Assembly: GCF_965227725.1 (NCBI RefSeq)
Contig: NZ_CBDDGH010000001.1
Coordinates: 434,001-498,000, forward strand
Reading direction: 5' to 3'
From: Shimia sp965227725
GTDB lineage: Bacteria; Pseudomonadota; Alphaproteobacteria; Rhodobacterales; Rhodobacteraceae
DNA length: 64,000 nt
The notes beneath the pieces were generated by a model that did no database searches, was not told the origin of the DNA, and worked only from the letters and a program-made list of their open reading frames with translations. Shown piece after piece: positions 1-7,305 of this stretch (positions within the stretch are counted from its first letter, which is position 1; the number at the start of each line of letters is the position of its first letter). A program made the translations under genes and the position numbers.

Positions 1-120
1 CATTCGGTGATCTTCGGTAGCCCACCCCCTCCAAGAGACAGACACCCGCCGTTGCTTTGTGTTGGTCGCAGGTAGCCACTTGAGCTTAAGGAAGAAGCCA
101 TGCTTTGTGAGGACAGCCAT
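1..120 (-). CDS. small phage early protein, partial at window edge
   Basis: The reading frame starts at ATG (118-120) and runs off the window with no stop, giving 40 visible residues. The segment KWLPATNTK followed by a basic, Trp-containing stretch resembles a family of very small proteins common in T7-like podoviruses; the function is unknown. The start lies in the sequence GGAGACCTATCATG, which shares ACCTATCATG with the starts of the genes at 866 and 1363. It is the last visible member of the overlapping early operon. Confidence 0.7.
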   Translation of the reverse strand, partial: MAVLTKHGFFLKLKWLPATNTKQRRVSVSWRGWATEDHRM

Positions 121-137
121 GATAGGTCTCCAAGGTG

Positions 138-305
138 TTAGGTTCCACGGATAGCGACAACCCGTGTGTCTTCACCGTGGTAAGATGGACAGAGTTCGAA
201 GTGGTCAGGACCAACGGCCTCGCAAGTTGTCCATGTTTCGAGACGAAGGTCCCCGTGTTCCACTTGAAGGGACTTGAGATGCTCAATGAGATCCGAGAGT
301 TTCAT
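138..305 (-). CDS. small phage early protein (55 aa)
   Basis: A 55-residue frame starting MKLSDLIEHLKSLQVEHGD. Its ATG overlaps the TGA of the upstream gene by four bases (ATGA), typical of translational coupling. An N-terminal helix of the form LSDLIExLxxLxxxxGD is frequent in small phage proteins of unknown function. No catalytic motif is visible. Confidence rests on the coupling and on its fitting the gap between two neighbouring genes. Confidence 0.65.
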   Translation of the reverse strand: MKLSDLIEHLKSLQVEHGDLRLETWTTCEAVGPDHFELCPSYHGEDTRVVAIRGT

Positions 306-496
306 TCTTGCACCCACTCGAGTCCAATAACGGATGGATAAAACTCACCTCCGCTAATGTAGACAAAGCCTGAAGACCCTGACTTATGCGGTGGACGACC
401 ACCTTTGAGGACATGAGGTTCACCACGGAAATCGTGATAGGTTTCGCCTTCAGCGGCCTCCTGCCCTGTTGAAGACACAACAAGTTTCCAAGTCAT
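302..496 (-). CDS. small phage early protein (64 aa)
   Basis: A 64-residue frame beginning MTWKLVVSSTGQEAAEG, with a central PPHKSGSSGFVYISGGEFYPS segment. Its ATG overlaps the stop of the upstream small membrane protein by four bases, and its own stop overlaps the next start. The central Pro-His/Ser-Ser-Gly segment is reminiscent of small proteins in T7-like marine phages. Function unknown. A frame-shifted ORF over the same bases (283-483) is rejected because it does not fit the overlap pattern. Confidence 0.65.
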   Translation of the reverse strand: MTWKLVVSSTGQEAAEGETYHDFRGEPHVLKGGRPPHKSGSSGFVYISGGEFYPSVIGLEWVQE

Positions 497-609
497 TTGG
501 GGAGTTTCCCTTTCCAGTCATCGCAAGGATCATCCTCACGAGGTTCAAAGAGGTCGTAAGCCATCATCACGACCATGAAGATTGCGAGCACATAGAGACC
601 ACTCAGCAT
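493..609 (-). CDS. tiny membrane protein of the early operon (38 aa)
   Basis: The frame MLSGLYVLAIFMVVMMAYDLFE is one transmembrane helix followed by an acidic/basic tail (EPREDDPCDDWKGKLPK). The start codon overlaps the last codons and stop of the upstream membrane protein (TGCTGA region), and its stop overlaps the next start as ATGA. A longer frame running up to 954 exists but would cover the upstream gene, so the short start is preferred. Likely inner-membrane; function unknown. Confidence 0.6.
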   Translation of the reverse strand: MLSGLYVLAIFMVVMMAYDLFEPREDDPCDDWKGKLPK

Positions 610-866
610 TGAATGCCCTCTAGACGAACAGAGCGTTGACGATCCCAACGGTACGTTGAGAGCGCCTCCTCTATTATCGGTAGAGCTGTAGCCAGCCCCA
701 CCAGAAGAGACACCACAGGTGCCAGAAGGTTTATTATCGGAGGCACAGGGATACCCCAGAACACCCTTATGTAGAGGACAGCTGAGAACAGAGCCGCGAA
801 GACAAACGCTGCGATAACGGCACCGTAGAGCAAGCCACCAAAGGCACGGTAGATCAGGTGAAACAT
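603..866 (-). CDS. early-operon membrane protein (87 aa)
   Basis: An 87-residue protein with two long hydrophobic stretches (roughly residues 10-35 and 40-65: LLYGAVIAAFVFAALFSAV and PPIINLLAPVVSLLVGLATA), then a charged tail. It probably sits in the host inner membrane. The ATG is in the CCTATCATG context with GGAAAGA upstream as the ribosome site. Early T7-like genes of this kind often target host functions, but no specific role can be read from the sequence. Confidence 0.7.
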   Translation of the reverse strand: MFHLIYRAFGGLLYGAVIAAFVFAALFSAVLYIRVFWGIPVPPIINLLAPVVSLLVGLATALPIIEEALSTYRWDRQRSVRLEGIQC

Positions 867-892
867 GATAGGTCTTTCCGGTATCGTAGAGA

Positions 893-1363
893 TTAGGACG
901 CAGCTTTAGCGTCGAGTTCCTTTTGAGCAGCACCGAAAGTGTTCTCGAGTTCACTCAGAGCGACACCTTCCTTTTGCAGTTTCTTGAGGATCGAGAGTGC
1001 ATACTTCTGCACATCAAACTCAGGCTTGTCTTTCTCTTGATCCGCCGCCTCATCATCCAGAGCGTCAGCCAGAGTACGGAAGGACTTGAACCCCGAGTAA
1101 TCACGTTCGTAATACTCGCGTTTCGCCTTAGGCATCTTGAAGATACCATCTTTCATGGTCGCAGAGCACAGGTCAGATACGATGATCTGGAAGCAACGCT
1201 GATCCCGACGCCCTTGCATGATTGCATAGAGGCTGTTGAGCTCTTTCATGTTGTGTTGGTTGTTCTTGGCGTGATCAACGTGGTCAACAATCAGCTGGAT
1301 AAGAGCCAACGCAGAGTTGCGGTAGGACTTAGCGAAGTTGGCCCGAGCGTTTGCGAGAGACAT
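893..1363 (-). CDS. first early-region phage protein (156 aa), unknown function
   Basis: The start is placed at ATG 1361-1363 (MSLANARANFAKSYRN), preceded by AAGGAAACCTATC. A longer frame to 1420 lacks a ribosome site. The protein is largely helical and charged (segments LADALDDEAADQEKDKPEF and LSILKKLQKEGVALSELENTF), without a hydrophobic helix or a recognisable catalytic motif. It is the first gene downstream of the 1.3-kb leader, the position of T7 gene 0.3-type proteins. It could be a host-takeover or DNA-mimic-like factor, but nothing in the sequence settles this. Confidence 0.7.
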   Translation of the reverse strand: MSLANARANFAKSYRNSALALIQLIVDHVDHAKNNQHNMKELNSLYAIMQGRRDQRCFQIIVSDLCSATMKDGIFKMPKAKREYYERDYSGFKSFRTLADALDDEAADQEKDKPEFDVQKYALSILKKLQKEGVALSELENTFGAAQKELDAKAAS

Positions 1364-2640
1364 GATAGGTTTCCTTGTGTTGGTGAGGTTGTGTTCGTGA
1401 GTGGACACATAGAGACACACGCCAGTCAGACCGACATGTGTCTATTGTATTCACTAGAGTTTTTAGGTGAGGGGCGCTTGAGTTGTACTTGAGTGGTAAC
1501 AACCACCAACAATGTGATTGAGAGCAAACAAGACAAAGCAAACGAGTGCAGCGTTAAAGTGTTATCCATCGGGAGCGCAAAGCTACCTTGCGACGATTGA
1601 CACCGGATGTGGCACCCTCACTTTCAGATCACTCACACCTGAGAACCATTATCGCTTGCGCTAGGTAGGCCGTGATCATGTCAAACCAACAATTTCAAAT
1701 AGCGTGTGAGCTTTAGTTAAACTTGGGTCGCTCAACCTGTGACCCTAACTTGTTACTTTCTACATTCTCTCCGCTATCGGAGTGATTGTCAACTGTTATT
1801 TTATCGAGTCCTTTGCGTCTAACTCTCCGCTACCATGTTCAACCATCTTGGCTTGTGTCTGGTATCTTGCGGCGTCTCTGCGTCGTTTCGATGATTAGAA
1901 CTTAGCGATTGTCTCACGGCTTGCCAAGAGAAAAATGAGGGTCAACTTCACATTCTTTTCGGTGAATGTGTGTCGCCCTTTGGTAGGTATAAGAACGCGG
2001 GTAGTTATACTATACGCGCGTGGGTGTGTGTTCTTTGGTCTGTCTGTGATAGGACTTGAGGTGACGTGAGTCAGCTTGAGGTAAACCTAGGTTATAATTG
2101 AGGAAAAATGTGGGAGAACACACAAGTGCACAAAAGTATCAACTCAAGTCAACTCAAGTGCACATATGCACAACTCAAGCCAACCTAAGCCATATCTCGG
2201 ATTGTTAATCCGTGTGTTATCTAGTGTTTTCAATGGGTTAGACTGTGGTTGTGCCATAAGTTGTGACGTGAGGGGCCTTGAGTTGCTGTGAGATTGCTTG
2301 AGGGGGCCATGGGGGATAGAGACACACGCACCCAGCGTTATACCTACACAGATTTTTTGCATATTTTAGCCGTGATCTCAAGGCAACCCAAGAGACCTAA
2401 AGTAAAACCCTGGTCACCCCCTTCAGAACGACAGTAGAACCGACAGTCTGACAGACAGATAACGACAACAAACAAGACAACCCATACAGTTAACTTGAGT
2501 TTTCTCTTGGCTTACTTAAGTATTCTTAGAGTTCTTCTTTAATCTATACTTTCAATAATTATTTATTGATTATTGATGGTAGTTTTCCACTTAAAGTATC
2601 AGCTCATGTTCAACTTAAGTTATACTTTACTCTGTGTAGT
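1364..2640. other. gene-free junction of phage genome ends / early leader
   Basis: About 1.28 kb with no convincing coding frame, between the end of the late operon (terminase) and the first early gene. In a linear T7-like virion these would be opposite genome ends, so this is where the ends were joined on circularisation. It is rich in CTTGAG/CTCAAG hexamers (for example near 1467-1490, 2054-2075, 2140-2175, 2275-2300, 2376 and 2494), with three in close succession at 2140-2175 followed by others. The 2500-2640 part is very AT-rich. Repeats beside the terminal repeat and early host-type promoters are expected here. The exact ends cannot be read. Confidence 0.6.
1764..1792 (-). promoter_or_regulatory. 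sigma70-like early promoter
   Basis: On the minus strand a perfect -35 box TTGACA (1787-1792) is separated by exactly 17 bp from GAGAAT (1764-1769), a 4/6 match to the -10 consensus. It points at the early operon starting at 1363, roughly 390 bp downstream, as expected for a host-RNA-polymerase promoter in a T7-like phage. A second -10-like TACAAT at 1444-1449 lacks a good -35. Confidence 0.5.
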
Positions 2641-2667
2641 GAGGGGATATGCTTGTCTTATCCCCTC
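2641..2667 (-). terminator. perfect 9-bp hairpin after the late operon
   Basis: GAGGGGATA (2641-2649) and TATCCCCTC (2659-2667) form a perfect 9-bp stem with a 9-nt loop, about 60 bp beyond the terminase stop. It is well placed to end late transcripts. No U-tract follows directly, so it may instead be an RNA-processing or end-related structure. Confidence 0.45.
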
Positions 2668-2695
2668 CTACTGGCGAGTTTTTCTCCCCCTCTCT

Positions 2696-2726
2696 CCTAA
2701 GTAGGATTTTTCAGATCAGACGATCT
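2696..2726 (-). promoter_or_regulatory. 18-bp phage element, copy 3, with hairpin
   Basis: The plus strand reads CCTAAGTAGGATTTTTCA at 2696-2713, identical to copies at 21928-21945 and 36647-36664. In the direction of phage transcription it directly follows a small hairpin (AGATC-GTCT-GATCT, 2713-2726) that overlaps the terminase stop. It stands upstream of the joined-ends region and early operon. It is a candidate cognate promoter of the phage RNA polymerase. Confidence 0.5.
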
Positions 2727-4416
2727 AAACCCACTTTTTCCTGTTTCTCTTCTTCCATGATTGAGAGAGGGATGTCTTCTTGTGAGCTAGGAGTTCCTTC
2801 AGGAGTCTATTGTTTCTCTCTTTGGCTTCCTTCTTTTCAGCGTCTTGGTTCATCACCTCGACAAAGAAACCAACACCAATGGCAAGAACGTCAATCCTGT
2901 CGTCTTTCCTAAGAGCCCCACGCTCTCGACAGATACGTGTCATTTGGAAAACGAGTGTCTTCACACGACGCATCTCTCCTTCGAACTTCTGAGCACTGTC
3001 GTAATCCCCTTGGATAACCGAAGGTGCCACAATTAGGCGGTGATTGGAGATCACGGGTTCCAAGACGTCGATAATACGCATCTCTTTCATCTGGTGATTT
3101 CGCACTTCCTCGATACCGCACCTATGGTGCTTCAAGAGGATCGGCTCTAGGAGCTTACCGAACATACCATCACCAAAGTTGCTCTCGTAAACCACAGTAT
3201 CCACGTCATGTTTCTTGGCGATCATCGCGAGTGTCTCTAGAGTTGCGTCGTCATAGCCGCCTTGGAGGCCACCCGCCTCAGGACACCAGATGTATCCGTT
3301 GAGTTGGAACAGGACAGCATAACCCGTCTCGTCAGCACCACGACCACTAGGGTCAATCGCTAGGATCTTCTGTTGGTACTTTGAGAATGTTGGGGCGAAA
3401 CCCGCCGCAGAGTAGAAGTTGTCTCCGCCCATTGCGAGGTTTGGGAGGTCTTTTAGTTGTCGATCAGGGTTAGGCATCCAATAGACATCCATAGGTGCCT
3501 CTTTAGGTGGAACTTCAGCCACCACGAGGTTCTTCACCTTCAATGGATATCGTTCTTCGTCGCTCAGGCTCGTATTGAGCATGAACTGAAGCTGGAAACC
3601 CGCAGCACCATACTCTGCTCGACGGTCAATAAGCTCGTCTGCATCAAAGCGGTCAGGGTCCGTAGGTTCCCCGTATTGCTCCGAAGCAAATTGGGCTTGG
3701 ATCATTGGTGCAAGGTCATTCCCGTATCCTACGACCTCTTCTTTGGTGGGAACCAAAGCTGGCCAGATACGTTTGACAAACGTCTCAGGTAGTTTGTTGT
3801 AGATGGAGTCCTCAGTCTGAGGTGTCCCAAGGTACACGATACGTGGCTGGAAGCCTTCGTTGTGAACCATCTCGTTGAACGGCTTAAGAATAGCCGAGTA
3901 TTCCTTGAGTTTCTCTTGCAGAAGATCACGACGCTCTACAGTCATCGAGTTATTCATAACTTCGACGTCATCCGAGACGATGATATCTGCTCGACCACCA
4001 GTAAGCTGAGAGTCGATGCCCCTAGAGAAAACCGATGGGGTCTGGTCAGGTTTGGCGGGTCCCACGTCGAACTCAACGCGGCTTTGGCGCTGTTTCGGGG
4101 TCGGCATAAGGTGCCGAAGTTGTGGGATGTCGTTAATAAGTTGGAGGGTAAAGGTTGTGAAGTTGTCGGCTCGGTTCTTGGAGGCCGATACGACCATGAT
4201 CTTCAGTTCTGGGTTTCGGTATAGCTCCCAGAGCACATACGCAGAGGTCACCCAAGATTTGCCAACACCTCGAAACGCTTCAATACAGATACGAGAGTTG
4301 GAGTGGTCCTCTAGAAACCTTGCGATGTCATACTGAACCGGAGTTGGATCAGGTAGGCGCAGGTGTTTCCAAACAAGATAGAGGAAGTTTTCAAACGAAT
4401 ATAATGGGTCTTTCAA
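2725..4416 (-). CDS. terminase large subunit (T7 gp19-like)
   Basis: A 563-residue DNA-packaging motor with an ATPase and a nuclease half. The Walker A-like segment FRGVGKSW lies near residue 50, followed by IMVVSASKNRADNF, LTGGRADIIVSDDVE (Walker B region), YLGTPQTEDSIY and, in the nuclease half, LAIDPSGRGADETGYAV and VYESNFGDGMFGKLLEPILLKHH. All match T7 gp19 block by block, and the length is normal. The only possible start is TTG at 4414-4416 after an in-frame TGA. It is the last gene of the late operon and works with the small subunit directly upstream. Confidence 0.95.
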   Translation of the reverse strand: MKDPLYSFENFLYLVWKHLRLPDPTPVQYDIARFLEDHSNSRICIEAFRGVGKSWVTSAYVLWELYRNPELKIMVVSASKNRADNFTTFTLQLINDIPQLRHLMPTPKQRQSRVEFDVGPAKPDQTPSVFSRGIDSQLTGGRADIIVSDDVEVMNNSMTVERRDLLQEKLKEYSAILKPFNEMVHNEGFQPRIVYLGTPQTEDSIYNKLPETFVKRIWPALVPTKEEVVGYGNDLAPMIQAQFASEQYGEPTDPDRFDADELIDRRAEYGAAGFQLQFMLNTSLSDEERYPLKVKNLVVAEVPPKEAPMDVYWMPNPDRQLKDLPNLAMGGDNFYSAAGFAPTFSKYQQKILAIDPSGRGADETGYAVLFQLNGYIWCPEAGGLQGGYDDATLETLAMIAKKHDVDTVVYESNFGDGMFGKLLEPILLKHHRCGIEEVRNHQMKEMRIIDVLEPVISNHRLIVAPSVIQGDYDSAQKFEGEMRRVKTLVFQMTRICRERGALRKDDRIDVLAIGVGFFVEVMNQDAEKKEAKERNNRLLKELLAHKKTSLSQSWKKRNRKKWV

Positions 4417-4511
4417 TTCAGGGGTTTCTATTGATCAAGACAGCCCCAGAGAGCCCACAGGAGGGCCTCTAGGGAGTCTCTAAGTTCTATCGGGGGTGTT
4501 GGGAGCTAGGC

Positions 4512-4736
4512 TCAGTGGGAGCGTTCAGAGACGTCCACAGGGAAGCTCATGGCCTCAGCCAAAGACTGTATACCTTCGTTGTCACGGGCAACACAGTCGA
4601 TACCATTGTCTTTTAGGAATTTAGCAGCAGCGGATAGATCAGCAGAAGATGCCTCTCCTGAAGAGATCTTGCGGATAAACTCTTGTGTGAGCAGCCCATG
4701 TAGGGACGCTAGTAGTTCTTCAGTTGCTCGACTCAT
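4512..4736 (-). CDS. terminase small subunit (T7 gp18-like)
   Basis: 74 residues from MSRATEELLASLHGLL; the ATG overlaps the stop of the upstream membrane protein (ATGA), so the longer frame to 4811 is rejected. It is a small helical protein (LTQEFIRKISSGEASSADLSAAAKFLKDNGI) with the size and position of the DNA-recognition subunit that partners the large terminase. The residues TQEFIRKISSGEAS..DL..A.KFLKDN are typical of podoviral small terminases. Confidence 0.85.
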   Translation of the reverse strand: MSRATEELLASLHGLLTQEFIRKISSGEASSADLSAAAKFLKDNGIDCVARDNEGIQSLAEAMSFPVDVSERSH

Positions 4737-4960
4737 GTCGGGAAAATACCTGCCTTCAACAATAGGGAGACTATTGCAGAGACAGCGGCAGCGAAGCCAA
4801 TCGACCACCACTGACGCTCCTCAAGTTTCCTCAACCGTTGCTCTTGGTCCGCAAGGTCTTCTTTGACGCGAGGCAGGACAGCATCAAGCTTTCCCTCGAG
4901 CCGACTGAAGCCTTCTCGGATTTCCATAAAGTTCCTTTGTAGTTCATTGTCGCTCATCAT
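4733..4960 (-). CDS. small coiled-coil membrane protein, likely holin or XhlA-like lysis factor
   Basis: Heptad-rich N-terminal region (LEGKLDAVLPRVKEDLADQEQRLRKLEERQWW) and a C-terminal transmembrane helix (IGFAAAVSAIVSLLLKAGI). This is the plan of XhlA-like haemolysin/holin-associated proteins, and the position matches T7 gp17.5 (holin) between fibre and terminase genes. ATG 4958-4960 has GGTGGA seven bases upstream; a GTG at 4972 in the same frame is the alternative. A second holin candidate lies at 18264. Confidence 0.65.
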   Translation of the reverse strand: MMSDNELQRNFMEIREGFSRLEGKLDAVLPRVKEDLADQEQRLRKLEERQWWSIGFAAAVSAIVSLLLKAGIFPT

Positions 4961-4962
4961 AT

Positions 4963-5427
4963 TCAGGTCCACCCGAACATCGTGTCGAGCGTCTCATCAG
5001 GGACGTTAGCGAACTCTTGTAATTCTCTAAGTAGAAGGTTGGTTCGTTTTACTTCAGTACAGCCAGCCCAGAGAATTTGAGAGGCTACCTGAGCGTCTTG
5101 GGGCATGTCTGAGAGTGCATTGGAGAAGCTTTCAGGCCACCCACCTTGAGCAGCCAGTACGGCCTCAGAGGGACTCACAAGACCCAACTTAGCGATAGCC
5201 AAACAGAAATCTGACTTGGATAGAGTAGCTCCTTCCCGCCATTCTGCCCTCATGACCGCTTCGTCTCTCGGAATGTAAATCCATCTAGAACCATCCCAAG
5301 AGTGGTCAGCGCTAGGACGCTTAGGGACACGTTGAGTCCCAGCTGGGTAGCTGTCGAGGATTTCGTCAGTTAAGACGTCATTTGGTTCCCAGTATCCTCC
5401 ATCTGGGTGATAAAAACCTGTTTCCAT
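4963..5427 (-). CDS. tail-fibre-associated protein (154 aa)
   Basis: The start METGFYHPDGGYWEP overlaps the stop of the collagen-like fibre gene (TAATG), so it is probably coupled. The N-terminal part (FYHPDGGYWEPND..SYPAGTQRVPKRPS..WDGSRWIYIP) resembles fibre-tip or fibre-assembly segments found behind phage tail fibres. The C-terminal part (LSKSDFCLAIAKLGLVSPSEAVLAAQGGWPESFSNAL) is helical. A role in fibre assembly or as a fibre accessory is inferred from position and the DG..W pattern. Confidence 0.6.
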   Translation of the reverse strand: METGFYHPDGGYWEPNDVLTDEILDSYPAGTQRVPKRPSADHSWDGSRWIYIPRDEAVMRAEWREGATLSKSDFCLAIAKLGLVSPSEAVLAAQGGWPESFSNALSDMPQDAQVASQILWAGCTEVKRTNLLLRELQEFANVPDETLDTMFGWT

Positions 5428-6290
5428 TATCGCAGTTCCATCCAATAAAAATAGTCAGTGTGTACAATAAGACTGTAGTACCAACCTGCGGGGATGATCG
5501 TGAACATGTTCTGTCGCCAGTGGCTTGTCTGACCAGTGGACGCTACGAGAGACAGGTTACCAGCAGTAGGACCTACCAAGAGTCCGCTGCCGTGTCCGTT
5601 CCTGATAGAACCAGAAATCGAAATCCCAATAGGCCGACCTGTTGTGTTGTGGTATGTCGTTCCAGGGGCTCGCTGAGAGCGGCTCATAGTGACCCAAGAT
5701 TGGCCTTGGCCGATAGCATAAGCAGCGGTCCCTTGAGGGCCTCTAGGACCTGTTGAGCCTTTAGGACCTGTTGGACCCCGACTACCTGTTGAGCCTTTGG
5801 GGCCTGTCGGACCTCGACTACCTGTTGAGCCTTTGGGACCTGTCGCACCTCTAGGACCTTCAGGGCCTCTGGCACCCGTTGTCCCTTTGTCACCTTTTGG
5901 ACCTGTTGGGCCTGTCGGACCCGTAGCGCCTCTTGGACCAATCGGACCTTGAGGACCAATAGGACCCTCATCACCTTGAGGACCCGTAGGGCCTTTTGCT
6001 CCGGTTGCTCCGGTGTCGCCTTTAGCTCCTACAGGACCTTCAGGGCCTTCCACCCCTTGTGGACCTTGGACACCTTGAGGGCCTTGCGTTCCATCTACAC
6101 CGTCATCTCCACGCTCCGAGAGGACTTGCCAGTATACATCGTTTGTAGGATCAGAACCTTTAGGTGGATCTTGAATACACAAGTAAGACGAGCCGTTAAA
6201 AGACACTGCGTCCAAACGCTCGTATTTAGTCGAAGAGTCGTATGCGCCCTTCCAGCCGAGACTAACCCGACCGATATTCAATGTTGCCAT
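5427..6290 (-). CDS. collagen-like tail fibre protein, second fibre (287 aa)
   Basis: Three parts are visible. An N-terminal carbohydrate-binding-like segment (GWKGAYDSSTKYERLDAVSFNGSSY, residues 8-35, and W..LSERGDDG) resembles the attachment region of many phage fibres. About 110 residues of Gly-X-Y repeats (GPQGVQGPQG..., residues 63-185, with repeated GPTGPKGSTGSR units) should form a collagen-like triple helix. A C-terminal beta-rich tip of about 95 residues (QSWVTMSRSQRAPG..YHNTTGRPIGISISGS..YYSLIVHTDYFYWMELR) probably trimerises or binds the host. It follows a first collagen-like fibre gene. Confidence 0.8.
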   Translation of the reverse strand: MATLNIGRVSLGWKGAYDSSTKYERLDAVSFNGSSYLCIQDPPKGSDPTNDVYWQVLSERGDDGVDGTQGPQGVQGPQGVEGPEGPVGAKGDTGATGAKGPTGPQGDEGPIGPQGPIGPRGATGPTGPTGPKGDKGTTGARGPEGPRGATGPKGSTGSRGPTGPKGSTGSRGPTGPKGSTGPRGPQGTAAYAIGQGQSWVTMSRSQRAPGTTYHNTTGRPIGISISGSIRNGHGSGLLVGPTAGNLSLVASTGQTSHWRQNMFTIIPAGWYYSLIVHTDYFYWMELR

Positions 6291-6297
6291 ATATCTC

Positions 6298-7296
6298 TTA
6301 AATTGTTGACACGGTTAGATTACCGTTTGCGTCAATACTGAAGTCGTTTTCGTCAGCATTGCCGTAATATTCAATCTGAAGATGCCCTTCAGTTGTAATG
6401 GAGAATTGTCCAAATGCGAGGCCTAGAGGTGTCGCCCCCATGGGACCTTGATCACCTAAGGGGCCTTTTGCTCCTACCTCACCTGGATCACCTTTTGGAC
6501 CCTTAGGACCTACTGGACCTTGGATACCTTGGGGACCTGGAATACCTTGGGGACCAGTAACCCCTTGGATACCTCTAGGGCCTTCATCGCCTTGAGGACC
6601 AGCCGCACCTGTAGCACCAGTCGCTCCAACAGGACCTTGAGGGCCTCTCGGGCCTTCTTTACCTTGTGGACCTTCGGGACCTGTATCACCAGTAGGACCT
6701 TGAGGACCTATGTCACCTTGAGGACCTTCGGACAGGTAAATGGTCAGACGTCCATTTGTAGGGTTGTACTCAACGAAACCGTCAGATCCGTAAGGTAGTC
6801 GCACCATTTCGGTAGTCAGACCGAAGAGTTGATCACGGATCGCTACGATCTGTTTAACGTTTGAGTCCGTAGCATTCTGGACCCAACCTTTCGTGACCGC
6901 GTGGTCATCTTCGGTGGGATCAGGTATGTTTCCGATTGGAAGGGCTCTAGCGTCCCATTCGACACCATCATTACCCATAACAGCTCCAGCTTGCTCTTGG
7001 GTCTCTTGTGCAATGAAGATGATTTGGTCGTTCTGTCGGTTATGCTTCTCGGCGGAATGAGTTGAGCCATCAAAGAAGGTCACTTCTCGGGCATCCACTG
7101 GTGTAACCCTACGAAGCGTCAAGTCACCTGTAGGTGCTGTAGCTAGTCGGATTTGACCACCATTAAGCCAAGTGAAGGATACCGAAGTACCCTCCACATA
7201 GGCGAAGACGTGCTCTCTCTCGAGATAACCAAACGGAACAGCATAATCAGTGGTCGTCCCTGTTTGATCAGGGTACGTCACAAATGAGTTTGCCAT
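6298..7296 (-). CDS. tail fibre with T7 gp17-type N-terminus and collagen repeats (332 aa)
   Basis: Residues 1-110 (FVTYPDQTGTTTDYAVPFGYLEREHVFAYV..TLRRVTPVD....AEKHNRQNDQIIFIAQETQEQ) match the T7 gp17 N-terminal domain that fixes the fibre to the tail tube. Residues 190-290 are Gly-X-Y collagen-like repeats, and the last 45 residues form a short beta-rich end (FGQFSITTEGHLQIEYYGNADENDFSIDANGNLTVS). The protein is much shorter than T7 gp17 (553 aa) and lacks its tip. The second fibre gene downstream probably supplies the distal part. Confidence 0.85.
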   Translation of the reverse strand: MANSFVTYPDQTGTTTDYAVPFGYLEREHVFAYVEGTSVSFTWLNGGQIRLATAPTGDLTLRRVTPVDAREVTFFDGSTHSAEKHNRQNDQIIFIAQETQEQAGAVMGNDGVEWDARALPIGNIPDPTEDDHAVTKGWVQNATDSNVKQIVAIRDQLFGLTTEMVRLPYGSDGFVEYNPTNGRLTIYLSEGPQGDIGPQGPTGDTGPEGPQGKEGPRGPQGPVGATGATGAAGPQGDEGPRGIQGVTGPQGIPGPQGIQGPVGPKGPKGDPGEVGAKGPLGDQGPMGATPLGLAFGQFSITTEGHLQIEYYGNADENDFSIDANGNLTVSTI

Positions 7297-7305
7297 TAAT
7301 TTCCT

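Noticed and set aside
923..1492. 189-residue plus-strand ORF opposite the first early gene
   Set aside because: Antisense shadow of the 893-1363 gene; no other plus-strand gene exists in the prophage.
2081..2101. TATAAT on the plus strand near 2092 as a rightward promoter
   Set aside because: No -35 at a usable distance and no plus-strand gene downstream.
2144..2362. 72-residue minus-strand ORF in the joined-ends region
   Set aside because: It crosses CTTGAG repeats, has no ribosome site and no recognisable protein features; treated as non-coding leader.
4431..4505. Short frame IELRDSLEALLWALWGCLDQ between the terminase genes
   Set aside because: Attractive composition, but it would need an ATA start, has no clear ribosome site and is very short; not supported.
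5684..6060. Possible CRISPR-like or tandem DNA repeats in the fibre genes
   Set aside because: The periodic DNA is explained by Gly-X-Y codons of the collagen-like shaft; no constant repeat-spacer structure.
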